A stretch of DNA of 64,000 nucleotides from Rufibacter hautae (GTDB lineage Bacteria; Bacteroidota; Bacteroidia; Cytophagales; Hymenobacteraceae): positions 1,110,589 to 1,174,588 of the forward strand of contig NZ_VKKY01000001.1 of NCBI RefSeq assembly GCF_008271695.1. The letters run 5' to 3'. Positions within the stretch are counted from its first letter, which is position 1. Each line of letters starts with the position of its first letter. The notes below the pieces were generated by a model that had not been told where the DNA came from, ran no database searches, and was given only the letters and a program-made list of their open reading frames with translations. Of this stretch, positions 7,434 to 17,766 are shown piece after piece. Position numbers and translations under genes: made by a program.

Positions 7434-8003
7434 TCAGAAAGCCCCTCCACCGGTTACACTTTTATAGGCTTTCTGCAGGTCAATGCCGAGGCGCCCCAGC
7501 TGCCTGTGGAGGTACCTGAAGGTCTCGTCCTCCGGGAGAATAATAGCTTCCGACGCCTGCACCTTCCTGAGGAGCACCCTGTTGTGGAACGTCTCTATAT
7601 AGAGCCTTTGGCTGGCATAGACCTCGGTGAACCGGTAACCCAGGCATTTGCCCGGCCTGCCCTCCTTGCCTGCCCTAAATTCTCCGTCCAGTTCAATCAC
7701 CCCAGCCTCCTCCAAATCCAAGACGACCCTCTTGCACTCTTTTGTGGTCAGCATTCTCTCAAGGTCCTTGCTGCATAGGTGGACGTAGGGATTTTCCTCC
7801 TCCCCTTTCCGCCCCATGATCCTCTTCTCATTGATGATGTGGCAGACATAGGCGTGCAGATGGTGCTTCTTCCACCTGTGCTCGGGTAGTACGGACTTCA
7901 AGTCCAGCCCAGCGGGCACCAGGAAGTCGAGCGAGGTTCCAGATTCTAGCTTAATGTATTCTTTTTGTTCGGCTTCGGCCACTCCATGGATTCGTGTAGT
8001 CAT
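7434..8003 (-). CDS. Winged-helix-like protein, possible N-terminal half of the island replication protein
   Basis: I do not recognise a named family for these 189 residues. The middle (about 75-130) reads as a winged helix: it begins at the segment YVHLCSKDLERML, continues through a second helix (VVLDLEEAGVIELDG) and ends in a basic wing (RAGKEGRPGKCLGYRF). The C-terminal part (FRYLHRQLGRLGIDLQKAYK) looks like the linker that precedes the palm domain in element-borne polymerase-like replication proteins, and a palm protein lies downstream on the same strand at 6003-6782. The two could be halves of one gene separated by the repeat-rich 650 bp, or a separate initiator and polymerase. It follows the excisionase-like gene after 80 bases and is probably co-transcribed with it. 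Confidence 0.5.
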   Translation of the reverse strand: MTTRIHGVAEAEQKEYIKLESGTSLDFLVPAGLDLKSVLPEHRWKKHHLHAYVCHIINEKRIMGRKGEEENPYVHLCSKDLERMLTTKECKRVVLDLEEAGVIELDGEFRAGKEGRPGKCLGYRFTEVYASQRLYIETFHNRVLLRKVQASEAIILPEDETFRYLHRQLGRLGIDLQKAYKSVTGGGAF

Positions 8004-8083
8004 GTTTCGATTTGTTTGTGATTTGGCAAAGCGGTGGCAGGACCCGCCTTGCGGGCCTGCTACCTTTGGTTTGGAAAGTGTTG

Positions 8084-8491
8084 TTAGTTGTGCCTGCCCA
8101 TGTCGGCGGGCTTGAGCGAGGCCAGCAGCTCACTGCGCTTGAAGTACACCCGGCGGCCTTTCCGACGAAAGAGGATACTCCCATTCTTCTTCCAGGCATG
8201 TATCGTGGCTTCCGTTACGCTGAGCAGCGTTGCCGCTTCTTTTACGGTGAGCAGGGAGTCCTCCGGCTCCTTCGTTTCCTTGGCAGGGAATTGGCTGGAG
8301 ATGGCTTCTCGGACCATCTCCTCAAAATAAGGTTTAAATAGTTCAACCAAAAAGCCGATTGAATTTCCTAATTCAATAGCTATTGATTCTGATAACAAGA
8401 CGGATTTTCCGTCTGCTTTCGGAACCGGTCTCCAGGCTCTAAACACCTGTGTACCGCTTCCTGTGGTCACTCTTTCACCCTTTTTACTCAC
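8084..8491 (-). CDS. Helix-turn-helix protein of the excisionase/MerR-like (HTH_17) type
   Basis: A 135-residue protein. Its last 50 residues form the classic excisionase-type winged helix: LLTVKEAATLLSVTEATIHA, then WKKNGSILFRRKGRRVYFKR, ending SELLASL. The N-terminal 75 residues have no recognisable domain. In Bacteroidota elements such proteins act as excisionases or as small regulators of element genes. It is the first gene of the leftward island operon and has a well-formed promoter (8550-8580). A role in excision with the tyrosine integrase at 39310 is plausible but the gene lies 31 kb away from it. Confidence 0.75.
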   Translation of the reverse strand: MSKKGERVTTGSGTQVFRAWRPVPKADGKSVLLSESIAIELGNSIGFLVELFKPYFEEMVREAISSQFPAKETKEPEDSLLTVKEAATLLSVTEATIHAWKKNGSILFRRKGRRVYFKRSELLASLKPADMGRHN

Positions 8492-8549
8492 GCGGGTTCA
8501 AATAGACATTTTTCATGTTTAAATGGATAAATGATTGATTTAATATGTG

Positions 8550-8580
8550 CAAACCTAAAACAGTAAAATAAAAAAGGCAA
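8550..8580 (-). promoter_or_regulatory. Promoter of the HTH / replication-like operon
   Basis: On the minus strand a TTG (-33) at 8578-8580 is followed after 20 bases by TAGGTTTG (-7) at 8550-8557. This matches the Bacteroidota consensus TTG-N19-21-TAnnTTTG. It lies 58 bases upstream of the ATG at 8491. Confidence 0.65.
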
Positions 8581-9514
8581 GATTCACAGGAGGGGAATAA
8601 AGAGGGTTCAAATTTTCGTAAGAACCTATTACTTAATAATTAACATTTAACTAGGGAGCAATAAAATCAAGACAGGGGGAACTACAGGGAGCACTTCAGG
8701 GAGCACTAAAGAGGCTTTTCTCCAGAATTATTTTTGTCTTTAAACAAGATATGCTCACTCCATAAGATCCCTACAAATTATAAAGGATTATTTTAGAAGG
8801 GAAAAATAAAAGTGGAAATAATTTTGACTTAGTAATTAACAATTTTTAACATTCCCTAAAATTCAGTCCTTCTAAAATCCTTTTAGGATTACGTTTAGAA
8901 ATCCTTTCAACCGTTCTGTCTCAGCAATTTCTTATATTAATCCTATATAAAATAAATCTTTTGCTTATTATGATATTTTTTATATGATACTAATAAAGGC
9001 TTAGATTTCTTTTGGCATTTACTACCTAAAAACTTGAATCTATGGAGATCAAGTATTGGATTAAAGAGTATGCAGGAAAAGGAACTTGTTACGCCATAAA
9101 TCAAGAATATAGCGATCAAATTTTAGTTGTTGATCAGTGATGTTTGAGGTTAGGTAAACTGTCGGGGTTGGACCAATCTAACCCTTTATGGGAAATCCAT
9201 TTTTAACAAATTAGGTCCTTTGTCCAACTACTTGCAAGTAATTGTGGAAGGCCTTTACATTATAACATGAAACCTACTCCTCAAAAAGTGATTTTGCCAC
9301 AAGCATTATATGACAGGCCTTTATTACCTTATGCTTGACAACTGCAAGACTCCAAAGGGCCTCCACTCTGCTCTACCTCCGTTATCGCAGAAGGTGCAAG
9401 ATTATCGGACAAAGAAATTTAGGACTTTTGCAATCAAAATTCAGTTGCAGAGAATTACTACGATTAGCATTCCATGGTTCAACTCCCTACGCGACCACAG
9501 TTAAATTTTTAAAT

Positions 9515-9545
9515 GCCTGTTTTGCAAAGCATTACAGGCGTTTTT
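9515..9545 (+). terminator. Terminator-like hairpin with T run
   Basis: GCCTGT at 9515-9520 pairs with ACAGGC at 9534-9539 and is followed by GTTTTT. No plus-strand gene precedes it. It may belong to a lost tRNA whose 3' end seems to remain at 9474-9498. Confidence 0.5.
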
Positions 9546-9791
9546 CTTTTACTGCGCACACATATACGTACAACTTCTGCTTCCCTGCTGCATTTTATCC
9601 CTTAGAAAGACCTGTATTAGGGTGCGTAATTTTCTGCGCATCTCCCCTTTTTACGCACCAAAGAGCCAAGAAAAAGTAGCTTGTACAAGGGAGACCTTTG
9701 TGTTTTCCCCTTTGATTTTCGGTTGATTTTCTGAAAATGGCTCCTAAACACACGAGGGTCTTGCCAGCGGCAGGAAGCTGAAAAGGTATAA

Positions 9792-9835
9792 AACAGAAAC
9801 GGGTTGGCCGGAAAACCCGCCAACCCGTTTCTGTT
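9792..9835 (-). terminator. Terminator of the alpha-glucan operon
   Basis: A perfect 17-bp stem (9792-9808 with 9819-9835), then TTTTA on the minus strand, lies 27 bases after the stop codon of the last gene of the operon (GH97). Confidence 0.85.
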
Positions 9836-9861
9836 GTGTTTTATGGAATCTGGGCCTGAAA

Positions 9862-12051
<2,190 letters not shown>

Positions 12052-12111
12052 TCAGTTTTGAAGGATAAATGGGGGTGAGATGTTATTATTTTAGAAGCAA
12101 CACCTGATCTT

Positions 12112-14619
12112 CTATTTAGTGATGTTGACTTCTTGAGCCTTCCCAGAATCTGGCAATTTGACGTAAATAATATTACTTTCCTTATCCCAAGACCAAGCAG
12201 CTTTGAAGTCATTTTCTAAGCCTTCTTGCAGGGACTTCAGTTTGTCTTTTTTCACCTTAGTTGAGCCAAGGGTAACAGATTTAGGTTCTTGGCTTGCGTG
12301 CAGCTTGATCACCAGATTGCGGGGCTTCGTGGAAGTGTACCCTTTCTCTTCGCGCTCATTCACGCGCACGGTCCAGTTATGTTTACTGGTGATGCTGGTA
12401 AATTTGGTCTTCGCGTAGATGTTTCTCAGGTAATTGTTCGTTTCGCCGTCATCTTCATACAATTCAAAAGATGCGGATTGGCCCTCGTTGGCCGGAAACA
12501 CCTCTAACATGATGGGGTAAGTGGGTTTCTCATGCAGGTACTGCATCAAGGGCATCATGGGAATAATAGAGCCTTTCTTCACGAAGACCGGGGTTACGTC
12601 CAGGGGGGCATCATAGGTGATCCATTGGGAACCGTTGTAAACGGTTTTCCCATCCTTGAAATCTATCCATTGCCCTTCGGGCAGGTACACTTTCTTAGTG
12701 ACGGCGCCTTTCTCTACTACCGGGGCCACCAAGAGTTCTTTCCCGAACATGAACTGGGCATCGGCTTTGAACGTCTCCACATCATTGGGGAACTCCAGTA
12801 GCAAAGCCCGCATGAGCGGGACACCGGTGTCATGCGCCTCTCGTCCGTAGGTGTAGATGTATGGGAATAGCTTGTATTTTAACTCAATAGCCTCTTTCGA
12901 TCTCCTTTCGGCATCCGGGCCGAATAGCCATGGCTCCACGGCAGTGTTTCCCTCGTGGTGGGCGCGGCTCAACGGATTGAATACGCCAAACTGCATCCAG
13001 CGGGTATAAAACTCGGCCATGGCCGGATAATCCTTGATATCCCCGCAATAGCCCGAAATATCACAGGCCCAGAATGGAATCAACCCCATGCCCGCCGATA
13101 AACTCATAGGAATCTGGTTCGCTAATTGCCCCCAACCCTCCAGCACATCACTGCCGTTACCAGAGTCCCCGGACCATCCGAAGGTGTAGCGCTGCAGACC
13201 TGCGTATGCGGCCCTAGTCATCTGGAATATCCGCTGATTGGGATTGTGTTTCTCGAACTGTTCTTTTACTACTTTGTCCCAGGTGAGGCCGTACACATTG
13301 TGGATTTCCTCGTGCATTCCCAAGTGGTGTCTCATGTTAAGGCGGTCCACAGCATCTTCATTGCTCCAAGCAGGTTCACCCATGTCCGTCCAGAAGCCTT
13401 TCACCCCGTCGGCCAGTGGTTTTTGCTGGTAGGCACCCCACCAATCGGCCACGCCGGGTTTGGTGAAATCCACTACACCGCAGTTACCACCCCACGGCCA
13501 AGGCATGTCATAGGATTTCCCGGTGCGGATATCGGTGGCGAAATAACCCAAAGAATCAGCCTCACGCCATTGTTTCTTGTTTGTCTGGGAAATCACCGGA
13601 TCTTGGGAGACAATCATCTTGAATCCATCGGCGGCCAAGTCTTTCAACATCTGTTTCGGATTCTGGTAACCGCGTCCCCACTCAAAATCCTGCAGGTTCT
13701 TGGTCCAGCCTATGTCCTGGTACATGATGTCGATGGGAATCTTGCGGGCGCGGTATTCTTTGGCTATGTCACGGGTCATGTCTTCGCGGGTCATAAGACC
13801 CCGGCTCTGGGAGAACCCAAACGCCCACTTAGGCGGCATAATAGGCTTGCCTGTCAATTGGGTATAGCCTTCGATGATCTGTTTGTAGTTATTGCCGAAG
13901 ATGAAGTAATACAGCATCTCGCCGCCGGGCGCCTCAAAAGAAAAGTAGTCATTTGACTCGCTACCCAACTTGAACTCCGTCTTGTGGGTGTTGTCAAAGA
14001 AGATGCCGTACTTGTAGCTGCTTATGAAAAACGGAATGCTTTTGTAGAGCGGGTCTTGGGTGGGGCTGTAGCACGGCTGGTCGCTGTTCCACATTTTGTA
14101 GGTCAGCCCCCGTTTGTTCAAAGGTCCTGATTTCTCCCCTAACCCGAAAAATTGTTCATCGGCCTTTAATGACTTGTACGCCACTAAACGATCCCCTTCT
14201 TTCACCAGGCCATGATCTTTGAAATCGCTGAGTAGTAGTTTCTGGTACTTATCAAAAATCTGAAGCTGAAACGGGTCTTTGTTTACCCGTATGCGTAAAA
14301 GATCAGTGAAAATCTCGTACACCTGTGCCTGCTCATTCACCTGCAACGTTCCCACATCCTCCAGCTTCTCATTTATGACGGCGAAGGACTCATTGTTGCG
14401 CTTGAACACGCCGGTGGGTTCGTACCACACCTTCACCACACCTCGACTGCACAGTTCCAGCAAGACTTTTTGGTTGTTCTGCGCGGTGAAAACTACCTGG
14501 TTGCCGGTTACTTTATACGAACTGACCTTACCTGGGCTTAAGCCTTTAGGTGCTGTTTGTCGGGCAAAAGCAAGACTGCTTAGCAGGAGAAACGGAAGAA
14601 AAAGGAAATTGTATTTCAT
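12112..14619 (-). CDS. GH31 alpha-glucosidase
   Basis: A secreted 835-residue GH31 enzyme with signal peptide MKYNFLFLPFLLLSSLAFA. The N-terminal beta-sandwich carries the GLGEKSGPLNKRG segment of the family (about 159-171). The catalytic barrel has the nucleophile Asp412 in GFWTDMGEP and the acid/base Asp485 in WSGDSGN. Proximal and distal beta domains follow, plus a C-terminal DUF5110-like stretch. GH31 members release glucose from alpha-1,4- or alpha-1,6-linked oligosaccharides. Given the GH66 partner, isomalto-oligosaccharides are a fair guess. A hairpin (14774-14803) lies before it, between it and the six-hairpin gene, so its level may be set below that of the upstream genes. Confidence 0.93.
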   Translation of the reverse strand: MKYNFLFLPFLLLSSLAFARQTAPKGLSPGKVSSYKVTGNQVVFTAQNNQKVLLELCSRGVVKVWYEPTGVFKRNNESFAVINEKLEDVGTLQVNEQAQVYEIFTDLLRIRVNKDPFQLQIFDKYQKLLLSDFKDHGLVKEGDRLVAYKSLKADEQFFGLGEKSGPLNKRGLTYKMWNSDQPCYSPTQDPLYKSIPFFISSYKYGIFFDNTHKTEFKLGSESNDYFSFEAPGGEMLYYFIFGNNYKQIIEGYTQLTGKPIMPPKWAFGFSQSRGLMTREDMTRDIAKEYRARKIPIDIMYQDIGWTKNLQDFEWGRGYQNPKQMLKDLAADGFKMIVSQDPVISQTNKKQWREADSLGYFATDIRTGKSYDMPWPWGGNCGVVDFTKPGVADWWGAYQQKPLADGVKGFWTDMGEPAWSNEDAVDRLNMRHHLGMHEEIHNVYGLTWDKVVKEQFEKHNPNQRIFQMTRAAYAGLQRYTFGWSGDSGNGSDVLEGWGQLANQIPMSLSAGMGLIPFWACDISGYCGDIKDYPAMAEFYTRWMQFGVFNPLSRAHHEGNTAVEPWLFGPDAERRSKEAIELKYKLFPYIYTYGREAHDTGVPLMRALLLEFPNDVETFKADAQFMFGKELLVAPVVEKGAVTKKVYLPEGQWIDFKDGKTVYNGSQWITYDAPLDVTPVFVKKGSIIPMMPLMQYLHEKPTYPIMLEVFPANEGQSASFELYEDDGETNNYLRNIYAKTKFTSITSKHNWTVRVNEREEKGYTSTKPRNLVIKLHASQEPKSVTLGSTKVKKDKLKSLQEGLENDFKAAWSWDKESNIIYVKLPDSGKAQEVNITK

Positions 14620-14773
14620 AGTAGGAATAGGAACTCGGTTATCAAAGGGTGTTTTCAGGCTAGATCCCTAAAAGGAGGCTTAAATCAAATTATGCAGTTT
14701 TACATTCGTGCGGATGATAACTCATGCAAATACAGGGTTCCTTGGCGTTATAAGATCAGGAGTTGAAAAGAGA

Positions 14774-14803
14774 GGGTTCTGCAGTAGTGTTGCTGCAGAA
14801 CCC
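14774..14803 (-). terminator. Intra-operon hairpin, possible attenuator
   Basis: An 11-bp perfect stem, GGGTTCTGCAG with CTGCAGAACCC, lies just after the stop of the six-hairpin glycosidase gene, with only a weak T-rich tail on the minus strand. It may act as a partial terminator or mRNA stabiliser inside the operon. Confidence 0.5.
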
Positions 14804-14813
14804 CTCATGCTCA

Positions 14814-17543
14814 TTATTGTACCTTGATCAAGCGCATATAGTCTAACATGGCGCGATTTACCTCTCCGTTCATGTTCTCGTTAACTGGGTCAAAGGCCAG
14901 GGTCAGTTCATGACGGCCTTTCTCCAGTTTTACCTGCACGGCATTGGTGAATCCCCAGTCTGACCATTCGTCTGTGCCTCTTTGCGGCAGCACAATTGTG
15001 CCCAAGGGATTGTTTCCTTGCTTCAAGGTGCGGATAGCACACTTGTTAGATGTATTAATAGGACCTTCACCGTTGGCGTAACGGAAGTCAATGGCATAGA
15101 TGCCGCTTTCCGGCACAGACACAGTAAATGCTGGGGCCGTATTCTTGGTTTTACTGATTTCCACAAACCCCTTTCCTGAGAAACCTTTATATGCTTGGGT
15201 AGCCTTAGCTAGGCTGGTCTCTGCTTCATGAATGATTTGCTTCCCGCTTGGCACTACCGCTATTGGCTCCGTCGCGAAGGATTCATGTCCTTTGGTGTCT
15301 ACAGCAACCACCTGGTACTCGGCATACTCATTGGGATTGACTTTGAACAGGGTCTTGTCTGTTTCCTCTATCCGCTGTCCATTCTTAAGTACCAGATATT
15401 GTTTCACGCCCTCTGCGGTACTCCAGGAAAGCGTGGCGTGGGCGAAGGTCACCGTAGGAGCAGCCGGGGCGAACTCAACGGCCACCCGGTTTACTTTACC
15501 CTCCCCAAAGGGTTTGTTGGCTAACACGATCTTCACCTGGTGTTGCCCTGACAGATTAGCCGGAATCTCTGCGTTGGGCAACGGCTGATTGTCTATGGTA
15601 ATGGATTGGATTTGATCACCGTAGCCTTCCATTTCAATGTCCAGCACGGCCTTGCGGTACTTAAAGTTGGTAAGCTGGCGCTTTCCGCCGAAGGCCTGCG
15701 GCACCACGGGTTTAAACACCAGGCTTTTGGCGCGGTAATCCATACCAAAGAGGACTTTATAGGTCATGCTCAGGTTCCCGGCCAGACTCCAGAGCATGTT
15801 GCTGGAATTAATCTGGGTGCCGGCGTAGTCCCCATTGGTGGCCACAAAGTTTTCTTTGTTGGTGAGCCATAAGGCGGCCGGACGGTAAATGGCGCCCATA
15901 CTCTCCACCAAGGCGGCTTCGTTCCCGGCTTTCGCGGCAGCCAATGACCAGTACGACTGCACAAAGGGCCAGGTGGCGTTATTGTGGTACGGCGGAATGT
16001 TAGGAATCTGCGGATAGATGTTGGTGATCCCAAACGGGGTCACCGGGGTACTGGCCACAATCTGCCTCTGTTTACCTCCATCAGCGATGTCAAACAGCAC
16101 GGTCAAGGCTTCACCAAGTGCTTCTGCTTTTGGGGAAAGGGTCAGGTAGTTCCGTCCGTACAGGTATTGTCCGTAATAGCCCTTCTCGGGCATCCAGAGG
16201 TAATCATTGATACCTTGCTTCACCTTTAGAGCAATCCCTTGGTATCTGGCCGCAGCCGGGGCATCTTGTAGCAAACCCGCCATTTCTGCCAGAATTTTAT
16301 TGGCTTGGTAGAAAACCGCGTTTGTACCCAAGTTCTCCGAAGCGTAAATGTCCACAGGCTGCATCCACTCAGGGTAAGTCTGCTCCCGCCAATCCAGGAA
16401 AGAGGACTCGCCCCGGAACAAGCCTGTTTTAGGATCATACACATTCTTCAAATCATCTTCCATGGTGTTTTTGATGATCTGATACGATTCCCGTAGCCAC
16501 GCTTGGTCACCAGTCACTTTGTACAGTTCCCAGGCGGCCACGGCCCACACAATGCGGTCTGAAGAGGCTGGATACGCGCCGCCGGTACCAGTGTCCTGGA
16601 CGATGCGTCCGTTCTTCACTTTCCGCATAAGGCTGTACTGCGCAACTCTGGGTTGCAGTGCCGCCATGGAAAGGATGATGCTGTAGCTGATGTCCCTAGT
16701 CCAGACACCGGCCCATTCTTTCCCGGTTCTGAACGTACTGTCCGGCTCTACGGCGTTGATCATTTCTTCCAGGGCCTGGTTGTACAAGGCATCTACTACC
16801 GGATAGTCTGATCTATACTGCGGGAAAGCGGAGGTGTTGCGGGTCATCTTCCAAGTAGAGGCCGTGACAGTTTCATCCTGCGATGGGTTCAAAACCAAAT
16901 CCAGTTCATAGATGCCGTCTTTGTCAGCGTCTTTCAGCTCCAGGTTCTTGAAGTTGTGCAGGTTGTCAAAGTCCCAAGTGAGGGGAGCCGTTCCCCCTGC
17001 CACAAAAACACCCTTGAAGTCTTCCTTGTAGATTTTGTCGCCGTTGAAAGCGGTATAGAAGCCTTTTTTGGAAAACGCCTCTAAAACAGGGCGCATGTCC
17101 AGCCGGATTTTTAGATTGGTGTTGGGGGCCAGGTAGGTATTGGCCGGGATTTTGGAGCCGATAGTGTTCTGCGTCCCGAAGACGATCAACGGCATTTCAC
17201 AACGGCCATTTTCTGAGATACAAGCAAAGGAATGATCTCTACCCGACAACATTTCATTGTCCTTGCCATTGATGCTGAACTTGAATTTCAGCTCAGGACT
17301 CAAAAACTCCTTGGCCATGCTTTTGTAATTGGAGACTAGTTCTGTGGGAGAAAGAACTTTCGCCTCAAAATGGCCCTGAACAACCCGGTTCGGGTAAATG
17401 GTGTACTGTTCTGATTGGTAAATGGGCTGCTCTTGCACAACCGGCGTTGCAGTTGCCACAAGGCTGTTTCCTTTTTGCATTTGGCAGGCACCAAAAAACA
17501 AGAGAGATAGCCCCAGACTTAATTGTACAGATTTGTTGCTCAT
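14814..17543 (-). CDS. Six-hairpin (alpha/alpha)6 glycosidase lipoprotein with C-terminal CBM35/CBM6-like domain
   Basis: The start was placed at the internal Met (17543) because it gives a clean lipoprotein signal, MSNKSVQLSLGLSLLFFGAC, with Cys20 as lipid anchor. That gives 909 residues. An N-terminal beta domain (to about 240) precedes an (alpha/alpha)6 barrel with WAGVWTRDISYS, GGAYPASSDRIVWAV, FLDWREQTYP and HNNATWPFVQSYWSLA. This pattern resembles GH63/MGH1-like and related six-hairpin glycosidases. I cannot assign a CAZy family. The C-terminal 135 residues (from HEAETSLAKA to the end) look like a CBM35/CBM6-type binding domain; in other bacteria CBM35 accompanies alpha-1,6-glucan enzymes. 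Its acid and base residues were not identified. It sits between GH66 and GH31 in the same operon, so an alpha-glucan or a branch on it is the expected substrate. Confidence 0.75.
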   Translation of the reverse strand: MSNKSVQLSLGLSLLFFGACQMQKGNSLVATATPVVQEQPIYQSEQYTIYPNRVVQGHFEAKVLSPTELVSNYKSMAKEFLSPELKFKFSINGKDNEMLSGRDHSFACISENGRCEMPLIVFGTQNTIGSKIPANTYLAPNTNLKIRLDMRPVLEAFSKKGFYTAFNGDKIYKEDFKGVFVAGGTAPLTWDFDNLHNFKNLELKDADKDGIYELDLVLNPSQDETVTASTWKMTRNTSAFPQYRSDYPVVDALYNQALEEMINAVEPDSTFRTGKEWAGVWTRDISYSIILSMAALQPRVAQYSLMRKVKNGRIVQDTGTGGAYPASSDRIVWAVAAWELYKVTGDQAWLRESYQIIKNTMEDDLKNVYDPKTGLFRGESSFLDWREQTYPEWMQPVDIYASENLGTNAVFYQANKILAEMAGLLQDAPAAARYQGIALKVKQGINDYLWMPEKGYYGQYLYGRNYLTLSPKAEALGEALTVLFDIADGGKQRQIVASTPVTPFGITNIYPQIPNIPPYHNNATWPFVQSYWSLAAAKAGNEAALVESMGAIYRPAALWLTNKENFVATNGDYAGTQINSSNMLWSLAGNLSMTYKVLFGMDYRAKSLVFKPVVPQAFGGKRQLTNFKYRKAVLDIEMEGYGDQIQSITIDNQPLPNAEIPANLSGQHQVKIVLANKPFGEGKVNRVAVEFAPAAPTVTFAHATLSWSTAEGVKQYLVLKNGQRIEETDKTLFKVNPNEYAEYQVVAVDTKGHESFATEPIAVVPSGKQIIHEAETSLAKATQAYKGFSGKGFVEISKTKNTAPAFTVSVPESGIYAIDFRYANGEGPINTSNKCAIRTLKQGNNPLGTIVLPQRGTDEWSDWGFTNAVQVKLEKGRHELTLAFDPVNENMNGEVNRAMLDYMRLIKVQ

Positions 17544-17671
17544 AAGGGTTTGCAGGTAAATCTTTTTAAAGGAACCTTTTAGGCACAAGTGGCCCCGCGT
17601 GATAGGCCACGCCGAACCTATCGCTTCTTTTTTAAGAGTTTGTAAAATTTGATTTTTAAAGAGTCAATCTC

Positions 17672-17705
17672 TTTCAGGGCTGTTTTTAGGAAAACAGCCC
17701 TGAAA
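17672..17705. repeat. Interspersed palindromic repeat, best-preserved short copy
   Basis: A perfect 15-bp hairpin, TTTCAGGGCTGTTTT and AAAACAGCCCTGAAA around the loop TAGG, lies between the GH66 gene and the six-hairpin gene. It is one of about ten copies of a repeat family found between genes across the window. Confidence 0.85.
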
Positions 17706-17766
17706 CGAGAACTACCAGGAACAAGAGATTGCCACTGATTGCGACCCATGCACTTTGGTGTATGAC

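Larger units (their letters stand above)
8492..9861. other. AT-rich region with no firm gene; terminator and tRNA-like remnant
   Basis: No protein gene is well supported in these 1370 bases. An ATG at 9042 opens a 32-codon frame (MEIKYWIKEY...) that may be a remnant. At 9474-9498 the string GGTTCAACTCCCTACGCGAC followed by CACA looks like a degenerate tRNA T loop and acceptor end. It is followed at 9515-9545 by a hairpin (GCCTGT/ACAGGC) and a T run, as after a tRNA gene. A copy of the interspersed palindrome lies at 9714-9749. The terminator of the glucan operon is at 9792-9835. Confidence 0.5.

Noticed and set aside
9042-9140. A 32-codon open frame (MEIKYWIKEY...)
   Set aside because: It is plausible as a remnant, but has no promoter or homologue visible, so it was only mentioned in the region entry.
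9310-9679. Two overlapping plus-strand frames of 64 and 114 codons
   Set aside because: They run across a terminator-like hairpin and a tRNA-like end, and their composition is unlike protein.
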